A stretch of DNA of 64,000 nucleotides from Neorhizobium huautlense (GTDB lineage: Bacteria; Pseudomonadota; Alphaproteobacteria; Rhizobiales; Rhizobiaceae), in contig NZ_PVBM01000004.1 in assembly GCF_002968575.1 (NCBI RefSeq), positions 124,001 to 188,000 of the forward strand, written 5' to 3'. Made by a program: the position numbers and the translations under genes. Position 1 is the first letter of the stretch, and each line of letters opens with the position of its first letter. The notes beneath the pieces are model-generated. The model was not told the origin of the DNA. It saw only the letters and a list, made by a program, of their open reading frames with translations, and did no database searches. Of this stretch, positions 27,241 through 35,679 are shown piece by piece.

Positions 27241-28821
27241 TCACACCGGCACGGAAGGTGCCTTTTCCGCACTTTGCATTGCAAGGGTCAACATTTTGTG
27301 GGGAGCCGCAATCGACCACTGATGCGTCGCAGCCGGCAGGAATATCTTTACGCAGGTACCCTGGCCAGGCTCGCTGTCGATTTCGATATCGCCGCCGGAT
27401 TGCTTGGCGAAACCATAGACCATCGAAAGCCCAAGCCCGGTGCCCGAGCCAACACCCTTGGTCGTGAAGAACGGCTCGAAAGCCTTCTCCCTCACATCTG
27501 CGGTCATGCCCGTGCCGGTATCGCTGACGGAAACCAGCACATAATCCCGCTGCTGTTCGGCCAGATCCGCTGATGGACGGCCGCCGCCTCGCGTCGCGTG
27601 CGAAATTTCTATCGTCAGGCGGCCTCCGCGAGGCATGGCGTCGCGAGCGTTCAATGCAAGATTGAGCAATGCATTTTGGAGTTGTGGCCCATCGACCAGT
27701 GCGTGGTGGGAAGCCCCGTGAGCAACCACCCGTAATTCTATGGTCTCCCCGATCGCCCGAAGCAGGAGATTGGAAAACCCGGTAATGAGGCTTCCAATCT
27801 CTGCCAGTTGCGGGTTGAGGGGCTGGCGGCGGCCAAACGCCAGGAGCTGCCCGGTGAGCCTGGCTCCGTCCTGCGTTGCCTCCTGCGCCTCAAGAAGCAA
27901 ACGGCGCAGCCTCTCGTCCGAAATCTTGCCTTCCAGCATTTCCAGATTGCCGCTGACGACGGCAAGAAGGTTGTTGAAGTCGTGGGCCAGGCCGCCGGTA
28001 AGCTGTCCGATCGCCTCCATCTTCTGCGCCTGTCGCAGCTCGGCTTCTATCCTGTGTCGGCTGGTCAGGTCGCGAATGAAACCTGTAAAGATGCGCTTTC
28101 CGTCAACGACGGCTTCGCCCACCGAAAGCTCCATGGGGAAGACCGAGCCGTCCTTGCGTTGCCCCATGACGACCCTTCCGTAACCGATGATGCGGCGCTC
28201 TCCGGTTTTGAGATACCGAGCAAGATGACCATCATGCGCCCTGCCCTCGGAGGCAGGCATCAGCACGTTGACGGACCGTCCGACGACCTCCTTTGCAAAA
28301 TAGCCAAAAAGACGTTCAGCGGCGGCGCTGAAAGAGGTGACGATACCCGTCTCGTCAATGACCAGCATTGCTTCGGGCACCGTTTCCAAGATCGATCTTA
28401 GATGCGCCTCACGCGCCGCCAGATCGTTCTGCGCCTTGGTCATTTCAGTAATGTCGTTGATAGTCTGGATGATGATGGCGGGAGCGTGATCGGACGAATT
28501 GACCGCAACCCATCGCGTTGCGACGACGATCGTCTGGCCGTCCTTGCGACGTTGGACGAGTTCGCCTTCCCAGGTGTGATGGAGACCGATACGGCGGCGG
28601 ATCTCATCCTGCGGCAACGGGAACCGCGTCGCAAGCATGTCCTGAGCAACCTGACCGACGGCTTCGGTTGACGTCCAGCCATAGAGGCGCTCGCAACCGC
28701 TCGTCCACCGAATGATCCTTCCGTCTTTGTCTTGGATGATGATGTTCGCGCCATTGAGGACGTGCGTTACCGTGTTGAGAAGCCCTTCAATCCCGGTCTG
28801 CTTGCCCTCATCACTTCCCAT
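27241..28821 (-). CDS. PAS-PAS sensor histidine kinase with a FixL-type haem PAS domain
   Basis: Cytoplasmic sensor kinase of 526 residues. PAS 1 spans about residues 20-125. PAS 2 (about 140-255) closely resembles the oxygen-binding PAS of FixL: the aligned haem-ligand histidine is H196 in RAHDGHLARYLKTGERR, and the arginines matching Bradyrhizobium FixL R206 and R220 are R202 and R216 (IIGYGRVVMGQRKDGS). The kinase core differs from classical FixL: the phosphorylated histidine is H280 in GLAHDFNNLLAV, then N-box NLALNARDAMPRGG and G-boxes SDTGTGM and GSGTGLGLSMVYG. No receiver domain follows, and there is no fixJ nearby. It lies 14 bases downstream of the FixK-like gene on the same strand, so both may be one transcript. 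An oxygen-sensing role is inferred. Confidence 0.85.
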   Translation of the reverse strand: MGSDEGKQTGIEGLLNTVTHVLNGANIIIQDKDGRIIRWTSGCERLYGWTSTEAVGQVAQDMLATRFPLPQDEIRRRIGLHHTWEGELVQRRKDGQTIVVATRWVAVNSSDHAPAIIIQTINDITEMTKAQNDLAAREAHLRSILETVPEAMLVIDETGIVTSFSAAAERLFGYFAKEVVGRSVNVLMPASEGRAHDGHLARYLKTGERRIIGYGRVVMGQRKDGSVFPMELSVGEAVVDGKRIFTGFIRDLTSRHRIEAELRQAQKMEAIGQLTGGLAHDFNNLLAVVSGNLEMLEGKISDERLRRLLLEAQEATQDGARLTGQLLAFGRRQPLNPQLAEIGSLITGFSNLLLRAIGETIELRVVAHGASHHALVDGPQLQNALLNLALNARDAMPRGGRLTIEISHATRGGGRPSADLAEQQRDYVLVSVSDTGTGMTADVREKAFEPFFTTKGVGSGTGLGLSMVYGFAKQSGGDIEIDSEPGQGTCVKIFLPAATHQWSIAAPHKMLTLAMQSAEKAPSVPV

Positions 28822-28835
28822 GACGCAACCCACAA

Positions 28836-29591
28836 TCAGTGATGCAAACGGTCTCGATGGCAAGCCAGGTCCTGGAACACCAGCGGGTTCGCTTCGTCGT
28901 CTCCGGAAAGCTGAGCCAGCTTTGCCGGCTTTTCGATCCTGATGGAGTGGCGCACAGCTGGGTTCGCGACCGTCAACACGCCTTTGCCGATGAGCTTGGT
29001 AATTGTCCGCGAAACCGTCTCGATCGTGAGGCCGAGATAGTCGGCCATGTCCTGGCGCGTCATCGGCAGTTCGATAAGCGCATCTCGACTACCCTCCGCC
29101 AACGAACGCCGCAGATGTCTCAGCAGGAAAGTGCAGAGCCGCTCTTCGGCCGTCTTGCTGGACAGCAGCACCAGTTGATCCTGTACCGCCGCCATCTCGT
29201 CGCTGACGCGCGAGAAAACCTCGGGGCGCAACGCGTCGGAATCGGCAACGGCCTCTTCAAAAACCTTGCGAGAGAGCCGCCGCACAGATGCTGGTCCAAT
29301 CGCCTCGGCGCCGTAGAGATATTTGCTCTTGAGCGAAACGCCGACGATGTCGCCGGCATAGAGGAAACCGGTAATAACCCGCCGTCCGTCGGAAAGGATA
29401 CGAAATAGTCTCAACGTGCCTTCGGCAACTTCGAAGACGTGTTTTGCGTCGTCTCCCTCGAAAAATACGGCCTGACTTGTCTCCAGATGCTCCTTGGGCT
29501 GGCTCGAGAAAAGCTCGTGCAGGTTTCCCGCCGCCTTGAAGGGTGTGGCCTTGGCAACCTGATGGTCGTTCGCATAGCTGCTGAGAAACAC
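28836..29591 (-). CDS. fixK: Crp/Fnr-family regulator (FixK/FnrN-like)
   Basis: Low-oxygen transcription activator, the likely reader of the two FNR boxes in front of ccoNOQP and ccoGHIS. The cyclic-nucleotide-binding fold covers about residues 40-150 (VFFEGDDAKHVFEVAEGTLR, ILSDGRRVITGFLYAGDI). The Crp-type HTH near residues 190-220 has the recognition helix LGLTIETVSRTITKL with the E-x2-SR pattern of FNR. The N-terminus lacks the Cys cluster of FNR, so it should not hold the [4Fe-4S] oxygen sensor; this points to the FixK branch. There is no ATG: the frame opens with TTG at 29636, but the GTG at 29591 is better placed after GGAG. The start is uncertain. Confidence 0.82.
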   Translation of the reverse strand: MFLSSYANDHQVAKATPFKAAGNLHELFSSQPKEHLETSQAVFFEGDDAKHVFEVAEGTLRLFRILSDGRRVITGFLYAGDIVGVSLKSKYLYGAEAIGPASVRRLSRKVFEEAVADSDALRPEVFSRVSDEMAAVQDQLVLLSSKTAEERLCTFLLRHLRRSLAEGSRDALIELPMTRQDMADYLGLTIETVSRTITKLIGKGVLTVANPAVRHSIRIEKPAKLAQLSGDDEANPLVFQDLACHRDRLHH

Positions 29592-29730
29592 TGGTCTCGT
29601 CTCCGTTCTTTCCACGGAGGAATTGACCCTTCTCAAGTAACACCTGAATGCTAGCTCTGTGAAAATTGGTGCGATTGTGTAACGGTTGGTAACAGCCCCC
29701 AGTCACGCATCATCCGGAGTAACAAGCCCA

Positions 29731-30444
29731 TCAGGTCAGCGCCAAGGCGTCCTTCAACGCGAAGCCCTGCTTGAGCTGCAGATCAAGATCGGCTTCGATA
29801 TGGTCGATGTGGTGCAGCATCAACCGGGAGGCCTGGGCTCCGTCGCCTTTTTCCAAGGCATCGAGTATGGCCAGATGTTCGCTATGACCGCAGCTCGATA
29901 TGCCGGAGCGACCGTAGAGTGCGATCACCAGCGAGGAGCGGCCCACCAGTTCGTCCATGAATTTCTGCAGGATGACATTGCCTGCAACGGAGGCGAGCAT
30001 CAGATGGAAGTCTCCCGACGCCTTGATCTCCGCCCGTCTGGCAGAAGGGCCGCGCTCGTTGATATGTCGCTGCTCCTCTTCAAGCTGCCGGCGAAACTGT
30101 TTTATGTCGGCGGCCGTGATGCGTTCGACCGCGGCTGCGATGATACCGGGCTCGATCAGGCGACGTGAGGCAAAGATCTGTCGCGCCTCGTCCGGAGAAG
30201 GATTGGAGACAAACGCGCCTCGATTGCGCTCGATCCGGACCAGACCTTCAAATCCAAGCATCTGCAGCGCGGCGCGGGCCACCGTGCGGCTAACGGAAAA
30301 GAGCGCACCCACTTCGCTCTCCGACAGCTTGGTTCCCGGCGCGAGGCGTCGGTCGATAATGGCGTTGCGGAGCGCCTCGCGGATCGCGAGCGAACGGTCT
30401 TCCTGGGAGGCTTCCGGAAAGGTGATGTTTTCGCTGATGTTCAT
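29731..30444 (-). CDS. GntR-family regulator, FCD domain
   Basis: Regulator of 237 residues with an N-terminal winged helix (residues about 20-80; RRLAPGTKLSESEVGALFSV, SRTVARAALQMLGFEGLVRI) and an FCD ligand domain with metal-site histidines (DFHLMLASVAGNVILQKFM; SCGHSEHLAILDAL). The open frame runs to 30555, but the ATG at 30444 starts the plausible protein; its ribosome site is weak. It faces away from the ABC transporter operon at 30680, which it most likely controls together with sigma-54. Confidence 0.85.
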   Translation of the reverse strand: MNISENITFPEASQEDRSLAIREALRNAIIDRRLAPGTKLSESEVGALFSVSRTVARAALQMLGFEGLVRIERNRGAFVSNPSPDEARQIFASRRLIEPGIIAAAVERITAADIKQFRRQLEEEQRHINERGPSARRAEIKASGDFHLMLASVAGNVILQKFMDELVGRSSLVIALYGRSGISSCGHSEHLAILDALEKGDGAQASRLMLHHIDHIEADLDLQLKQGFALKDALALT

Positions 30445-30634
30445 GACACAACCCACTGCCTGAGCCTTGTAGCGCGAGCGGGTACAAATTGCCAGCACTG
30501 TTGTTCTCAAAGCGTGCCCAAGATTGCATACGATTTGGCCAAGGATCGAAAACAATCGCCTGATTTTTACGCATCCCTTTCCGGACCGGCCCCGCTCTCG
30601 AAGCTAAACCTAATGATTCAAGCGAGTTAGTCAT

Positions 30635-30651
30635 TTGGCACGGCGGATGCA
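30635..30651 (+). promoter_or_regulatory. Sigma-54 (RpoN) promoter of the ABC transporter-racemase operon
   Basis: TTGGCACGGCGGATGCA has the invariant GG (30637-30638) and GC (30649-30650) spaced by exactly ten bases, and differs from TTGGCACG-N4-TTGCA by one base. A start near 30662 would put an 18-base leader with the AAGGAG ribosome site before the ATG at 30680. This suggests control by an enhancer-binding activator, most simply NtrC under nitrogen limitation. No clear NtrC site was recognised upstream. Confidence 0.7.
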
Positions 30652-30679
30652 TTGCAAGGACCGATGCAAGGAGCGCCGG

Positions 30680-31771
30680 ATGAGCAAAGCTGCCGAAATC
30701 GACATCATATCTGTCTCGAAGATCTATGGCACAACAACTGCCGTCGAATCGATCAGCCTGAAGATCCCGGCAGGAACCTATTGCTGCCTGCTGGGTCCCT
30801 CCGGCTGCGGCAAGACTTCGACGCTTCGCATGATCGCAGGACATGAAGGCATCTCATCCGGCGACATTCGCCTCGGAAACAGCGTGGTCACCGATCTCCC
30901 TCCTGCCAAGCGGGGCACGGCGATGATGTTTCAGTCTTACGCGCTCTTTCCCCATCTCGATCTCATCGACAATGTTGCCTTCAGCCTGAAGATGAAAGGC
31001 GTCGGAAAAGACGAACGGCGCGCCAAGGCAATGGATATGCTGCGGCTGATGCAGCTCGAAGCCTATGCGACACGCCGGCCGGCGCAGCTTTCCGGCGGCC
31101 AGCAGCAGCGTGTGGCGCTTGCCCGCGCATTGATCACCGATCCGGAAGCCCTGCTGCTTGACGAGCCGCTCTCGGCACTCGACCCGTTCCTGAAGATCCG
31201 CATGCGCGCCGAACTGAAGAAGCTCCAGACTTCGCTCGGCATCACCTTTGTTCATGTGACGCACAGCCAGGAGGAGGCGATGGCGCTCGCCGATCTCATC
31301 GTCGTCATGAATGACGGCCGAATCGAGCAAGCCGCACATCCGCGCACGGTCTTCGAGCGGCCGGCGACCGCTTTCGTGGCTCGCTTCATGGGCGATCACA
31401 ACGTCATCTCGGGCCGGGTGACGAAAAGCGCGGAAGACACAGTGGCGCTTTCAGTGCCGGAGACCGGTGGAGAATTCCTGGCCACCGGCGAGAACAGTAT
31501 GTCGAGAGAAACCGCAGACATCGCCATTCGCACAGATCGTGTCCGCATCGCGGAACCGTCGGAAAAGGGCCTGGGGTTCACGGGCTCGATCTCGAATATC
31601 GAGTATCGCGGCTCTTCGGTAAAACTTTCCGTCAGCGGTGCCGGTGTGGAGGACTTCACCGCGATCGTCAGCGACGCCGCCTTTTTCGCCAATCCGGTCA
31701 AAGTCGGGGAAGCCATCCCGCTGTCTTGGAATCGTGAGGACGCAATCGTCCTCGGTCACCTCAAACACTAA
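30680..31771 (+). CDS. ABC transporter ATPase, polyamine/opine family (PotA-like)
   Basis: Cytoplasmic ATPase of 363 residues. Walker A is LLGPSGCGKTSTLRMIAG, the Q-loop is MFQSYALFPHLDLI, the signature is LSGGQQQRVALARAL and Walker B is ALLLDEPLSALDP. A C-terminal TOBE regulatory domain follows (about residues 280-360). The frame opens earlier at 30635, but the ATG at 30680 has AAGGAG seven bases upstream. It is first of a six-gene operon: ATPase, binding protein, two permeases, racemase, acetyltransferase. The substrate is a small, probably nitrogen-containing compound judging from the family and the racemase, but is not known. Confidence 0.9.
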   Translation: MSKAAEIDIISVSKIYGTTTAVESISLKIPAGTYCCLLGPSGCGKTSTLRMIAGHEGISSGDIRLGNSVVTDLPPAKRGTAMMFQSYALFPHLDLIDNVAFSLKMKGVGKDERRAKAMDMLRLMQLEAYATRRPAQLSGGQQQRVALARALITDPEALLLDEPLSALDPFLKIRMRAELKKLQTSLGITFVHVTHSQEEAMALADLIVVMNDGRIEQAAHPRTVFERPATAFVARFMGDHNVISGRVTKSAEDTVALSVPETGGEFLATGENSMSRETADIAIRTDRVRIAEPSEKGLGFTGSISNIEYRGSSVKLSVSGAGVEDFTAIVSDAAFFANPVKVGEAIPLSWNREDAIVLGHLKH

Positions 31772-31807
31772 CCTCAACAATAAATTTCAACCAGAGGAGA
31801 ACAGGCA

Positions 31808-33094
31808 ATGACTGAGAACAAGAAAACAACGGGCATCTCGCGCAGATCGCTTCTAAAAACGGCATCCGCCGCAGCCGGTCTTGCTGCCGGCTCCGGCGCC
31901 ATCACCGGCTTCCCGACCATCTGGGCGCAGAACCCAATCACCCTTCGCCAGTTCGGTACCGGTGTTTCGAACCTCAACGCGATCGCCGAAAAGTGCAAGG
32001 CCGACCTCGGCATCACGCTGGAGATGACGGCCACCGACTCAGACGCTGCCGCTCAGCGCGCCGTCACCCAGCCGAACTCCTACGATATCGCTGATATCGA
32101 ATACTGGATCCTGAAAAAGGTCTACCCGGCAGGCGTCATCCAGCCGATGGATGTCAAGAAGCTTAAATATTACGACAAGGTCGTACCGCTCTTCAAAACC
32201 GGCAAGCTGAAGCCGGACAGCGTCATCGCCCAAGGCACCGCGCCCCATACCGTCGGTTTCGTCGAAAAACCTGGCACCAAGACCTTCGCCAAGGGTGAAA
32301 CCCAGTGGTTCACCATGATGCCGACCATCTACAATGCCGACACACTCGGCATCCGCCCGGACCTCGTCGGCCGCGAAATTTCGACCTGGGCAGATATCAT
32401 GGACCCGAAGTTCAAGGGCAAGACTTCGATCCTCAACATTCCATCGATCGGCATCATGGACGCCGCGATGATCATGGAAGCCATGGGCAACATCAAATAT
32501 GCCGACAAAGGCAACATGACCAAGGCGGAGATTGACAAGACGATCGACTTCCTGATCAAGGCCAAGCAAGCCGGCCAGTTCCGCGCCTTCTGGAAGAGCT
32601 TCGACGAAAGCGTCAACCTGATGGCTTCCGGCGAGGTCGTTATCCAGTCGATGTGGTCGCCGGCCGTCGCCGCGGTTCGTTCCAAAGGCATCGCCTGCAA
32701 ATACCAACCGCTCAAGGAAGGTTATCGTTCCTGGGGTGGCGGGCTTGGTCTTGCCGCCCATCTCTCCGGCGCCAAGCTCGACGCCGCCTACGAATACATC
32801 AACTGGTACACGTCGGGCTGGGTCGGAGCCTATCTCAACCGTCAGGGCTACTATTCCGCCGCCATGGAAACTGCCAAGCAGCACATGTCTGCGGACGAGT
32901 GGGGTTTCTGGGTTGAGGGCAAGCCCGCCAAGGGCGATATCGTCGCTCCGGACGGCAAGGTCATGGAAAAGGCCGGTGCCGTGCGTGACGGCGGTTCGTT
33001 CGAGGAGCGCATGGGCAAAGTCGCCTGCTGGAACTCGGTCATGGACGAAGACCGCTACATGGTCCGCCGCTGGAACGAATTCATCGCGGCCTGA
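31808..33094 (+). CDS. ABC transporter substrate-binding protein with Tat signal (polyamine/opine type)
   Basis: Periplasmic receptor of 428 residues. The N-terminus carries a twin-arginine export signal (GISRRSLLKTASAAAGLAAG), which means export in folded form. Family features of spermidine/putrescine-type binding proteins follow: PNSYDIADIEYWILKKV, WFTMMPTIYNADTLGI, ISTWADIMDPKFKGK and GEVVIQSMWSPAVAAVRS. A GAGGAGA ribosome site precedes the ATG. A rhizobial palindromic repeat separates it from the permease genes, which could let this gene be expressed more than the rest. Confidence 0.9.
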   Translation: MTENKKTTGISRRSLLKTASAAAGLAAGSGAITGFPTIWAQNPITLRQFGTGVSNLNAIAEKCKADLGITLEMTATDSDAAAQRAVTQPNSYDIADIEYWILKKVYPAGVIQPMDVKKLKYYDKVVPLFKTGKLKPDSVIAQGTAPHTVGFVEKPGTKTFAKGETQWFTMMPTIYNADTLGIRPDLVGREISTWADIMDPKFKGKTSILNIPSIGIMDAAMIMEAMGNIKYADKGNMTKAEIDKTIDFLIKAKQAGQFRAFWKSFDESVNLMASGEVVIQSMWSPAVAAVRSKGIACKYQPLKEGYRSWGGGLGLAAHLSGAKLDAAYEYINWYTSGWVGAYLNRQGYYSAAMETAKQHMSADEWGFWVEGKPAKGDIVAPDGKVMEKAGAVRDGGSFEERMGKVACWNSVMDEDRYMVRRWNEFIAA

Positions 33095-33119
33095 CGGCGC
33101 ACCGACGGTGCCATAAGTT

Positions 33120-33175
33120 CCTTCTCCCCGTCTCAACGGGGAGAAGGCGCCCGACAGGGCAGATGAGGGGCAAGC
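33120..33175. repeat. Rhizobial intergenic palindromic repeat (RIME/ABC-like)
   Basis: A perfect 12-bp stem (CCTTCTCCCCGT / ACGGGGAGAAGG, 33120-33147) with a CTCA loop is followed by GCGCCCGACAGGGCAGATGAGGGGC. This pattern, a CTTCTCCCC palindrome and then a GATGAGGGG tail, is one I know from many rhizobial intergenic regions. It sits inside the operon between the binding-protein gene and the first permease gene. No second copy was noticed in the window. Confidence 0.75.
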
Positions 33176-33195
33176 CCACAGGAGAAACCCGGACC

Positions 33196-34107
33196 ATGGC
33201 GACGATCACAACCTCCGAATCGGCCAAGGCCGAGGGCGTGAAGCCACGAAGCTTCCGCCTGCCGCCATCACTGATCTCCTATCTGCAGGCGGCACCGCTG
33301 ACGCTGATCCTCGGCAGTTTTCTGGCTGTGCCGATCCTGATGATCGGTATCGTCAGTTTCTGGGACTACGACTTCGCCCAGATGTATCCCGATTTCGTTA
33401 CCTTCAACTACGCGGAGACCCTCGGTTCCTGGGTCACGTGGAAGACCTATCTCAACACATTAAAATTCGCTTTTCTCGTATGGGTCATAACCCTCTTCAT
33501 CGGCTTCTGGGTTGCCTACTTTCTCGCTTTCCACATTCGCACCACCGCTATGCAGATGGTGCTCTTCCTTGTCTGCACTGTACCCTTCCTGACGTCGAAC
33601 ATCATCCGCATGATCTCATGGATTCCGGTGCTCGGCCGAAACGGCCTGGTCAACTCAACCCTGATCAGTGCAGACATTGTGTCGGAACCTGTCGAGTGGC
33701 TGCTCTATTCGGATTTCGCCGTCGTGCTCGCGATGGTGCATCTCTACACGCTGTTCATGGTGACGCCGATCTTCAACACGCTGATGCGTATCGACAAATC
33801 GCTGGTGGAAGCCGCCCGCGACGCCGGCGCGTCGAGCTGGCAGACGCTCACCAACGTCATCCTTCCACTCGCCAAACCCGGCATGGCGATCGGAACGATT
33901 TTCGTGGTGACGCTGGTGATGGCAGATTTTTCGACCGTGCAGGTCATGTCGGGGGGGCAGAGCGCTTCCGTCGCCCTCATGATGAAAAACCAGATGTCCC
34001 TGCTTCAATACCCGGCTGCGGCGGCGAACGCCGTCGTGTTGCTCGTCATTGTCCTCCTGATGGTTGCGACAATCCTGCGCATCGTCGACATCCGCAAGGA
34101 ACTCTAA
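33196..34107 (+). CDS. ABC transporter permease 1 (PotB-like)
   Basis: Inner-membrane permease of 303 residues with about six helices after a 30-residue cytoplasmic N-terminus. The EAA loop reads VEAARDAGASSWQTLTNVIL, followed by PLAKPGMAIGTIFVVTLVMA. The frame opens at 33163, but the ATG at 33196 has an AGGAG site ten bases upstream and avoids translating the palindromic repeat region. The second permease begins two bases after its stop. Confidence 0.9.
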   Translation: MATITTSESAKAEGVKPRSFRLPPSLISYLQAAPLTLILGSFLAVPILMIGIVSFWDYDFAQMYPDFVTFNYAETLGSWVTWKTYLNTLKFAFLVWVITLFIGFWVAYFLAFHIRTTAMQMVLFLVCTVPFLTSNIIRMISWIPVLGRNGLVNSTLISADIVSEPVEWLLYSDFAVVLAMVHLYTLFMVTPIFNTLMRIDKSLVEAARDAGASSWQTLTNVILPLAKPGMAIGTIFVVTLVMADFSTVQVMSGGQSASVALMMKNQMSLLQYPAAAANAVVLLVIVLLMVATILRIVDIRKEL

Positions 34108-34108
34108 G

Positions 34109-34927
34109 ATGCACAGTGATAAACGCGGCCGTGAATTCTACATCCTCGCGATCTTCTTCGCGGTCTTCGTCCTGTTCCTTTACGGGCCGCTCTCGGCGAT
34201 CCTGATCCTGTCTTTTCAAGGCCCTAACGGCGGGCTCACGTTCCCGCTCAACGGCGTTTCGGTGCACTGGTTTACCAATCTCTTCGAGACCCAGGCCGTC
34301 GGCGACTTCGGAGGCTCTTTCCGGCGTTCGCTGCTGTTGGGACTCATGGTCATGATCGTCACCGTCGTCGTGTCGCTGCTGGCCGGCCTCGCTTTCCGGC
34401 GCGGTTTCATCGGCGCGACTGCCCTTTTCTATCTCGCCGTAGCAAGCCTCGTCGTCCCATCCATCATCATATCGCTAGGCATCGGCGTGCTCTTCCAACA
34501 GATCGGCCTGCAACCCTCATGGTTCTCCTCGGCCTTCGGCGCGCATCTCACCTGGACTTTGCCTTTCGGCGTGCTGATCATGTTTGCCGTCTTCAACCGG
34601 TTTTCCCCGGCCTACGAGGAAGCTGCGCGCGATCTCGGCGCCACGTCATGGCAGACGTTCCGTCACGTCCTGCTGCCGATGATCGCGCCGAGCCTCATCG
34701 GCGTCGGTCTGTTCGGCTTCACCCTTTCCTATGACGAATTCGCACGCACCCTGATGACGGCGGGTACCTTCAACACCCTGCCGCTCGAGATCTACGGGAT
34801 GACCACGAATGTCACCACTCCCGTGCTCTATGCGCTTGGCACCGTTACCACCGTCTTCTCCTTCCTGGTCATTGCCGGCACTCTCGGCCTGATCGTTCAC
34901 CTCAACCGGCGTCGCCAGCGGTCTTGA
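34109..34927 (+). CDS. ABC transporter permease 2 (PotC-like)
   Basis: Inner-membrane permease of 272 residues, partner of permease 1. Helices begin at about residue 10 (FYILAIFFAVFVLFLYGPLS); the EAA loop is EEAARDLGATSWQTFRHVLL, followed by PMIAPSLIGVGLFGFTLSYD, typical of PotC-type proteins. The ATG at 34109 comes directly after the permease 1 stop, and its ribosome site AAGGAA lies in the end of that gene. Confidence 0.9.
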   Translation: MHSDKRGREFYILAIFFAVFVLFLYGPLSAILILSFQGPNGGLTFPLNGVSVHWFTNLFETQAVGDFGGSFRRSLLLGLMVMIVTVVVSLLAGLAFRRGFIGATALFYLAVASLVVPSIIISLGIGVLFQQIGLQPSWFSSAFGAHLTWTLPFGVLIMFAVFNRFSPAYEEAARDLGATSWQTFRHVLLPMIAPSLIGVGLFGFTLSYDEFARTLMTAGTFNTLPLEIYGMTTNVTTPVLYALGTVTTVFSFLVIAGTLGLIVHLNRRRQRS

Positions 34928-34932
34928 AATTC

Positions 34933-35679
34933 ATGCGTATTCTCGTCGTCAATCCCAACACCACGGCCAGCATGACGGCGACGATTGCCGACGCGGCAAT
35001 GCGCGCAGCCAATGCCGGCACCAAGGTCGACGCCGTCACATCGTCGATGGGACCCGTATCGATCGAAGGCTATTATGACGAAGCCTTCGCCGTACCCGGC
35101 CTGCTGATGGAAATAGCAAAGGGTGAAAGGTCAGGAGCCCAGGCGGCGATCATCGCGTGTTTCGACGACACAGGTCTCGACGCCGCACGCGCGCTTGCGA
35201 ACATACCGGTGATCGGCATCTGCGAAGCGGCTCTTGCCACCACCGCCTTCATCGCCCAGCGCTTCACGATCGTCACCACGATGGAGCGCTCCCGCCTGCC
35301 GCTCGAGCATCTGGTTCATCGCTACGGCATGGCGGGCCGCTGCAAGGTGCGGGCAGCCGACATCCCGGTCCTGTCGCTAGAAGACCCAAATTCGAATGCC
35401 CGAGACCGGCTGCGAAACGAGATCGCGTCGGCGCTGCGCGAGGACAAGGCGGAAGCAATCGTGCTCGGCTGCGCCGGCATGGCTGATCTGGCGGCGAAGC
35501 TTGGAGCGGAATTTGCCGTCCCGGTGGTGGACGGTGTCGCAGCGGCCGTCAAACAGGCGGAGGCCTTGGTATCGCTTGGCCTTTCCACCGCCAAACGCGG
35601 CGCCTACGCCTCACCGATTGCCAAACCCTATAAAGGCTTGCTTGAAGCCTTCGCTCCGGGCAAACTCGCCGCCTTATGA
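34933..35679 (+). CDS. Asp/Glu/hydantoin racemase-family protein
   Basis: Cofactor-independent racemase of 248 residues. Both catalytic cysteines of the family are present, in AIIACFDDTGLDAARAL and AIVLGCAGMADLA, and the N-terminus MRILVVNPNTTASMT is family-typical. Known members racemise 5-substituted hydantoins or allantoin; the substrate here is not settled. The open frame includes a TTG at 34924 that overlaps the permease stop, but the ATG at 34933 begins the first strand. It shares the operon with a sigma-54-linked ABC transporter, so a role in using an imported nitrogen compound is likely. No hydantoinase or carbamoylase is next to it. Confidence 0.85.
   Translation: MRILVVNPNTTASMTATIADAAMRAANAGTKVDAVTSSMGPVSIEGYYDEAFAVPGLLMEIAKGERSGAQAAIIACFDDTGLDAARALANIPVIGICEAALATTAFIAQRFTIVTTMERSRLPLEHLVHRYGMAGRCKVRAADIPVLSLEDPNSNARDRLRNEIASALREDKAEAIVLGCAGMADLAAKLGAEFAVPVVDGVAAAVKQAEALVSLGLSTAKRGAYASPIAKPYKGLLEAFAPGKLAAL

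Noticed and set aside
32039-33136. 365-codon minus-strand frame opposite the Tat-exported binding protein
   Set aside because: Antisense shadow; the plus-strand gene has signal peptide, family motifs and operon context.
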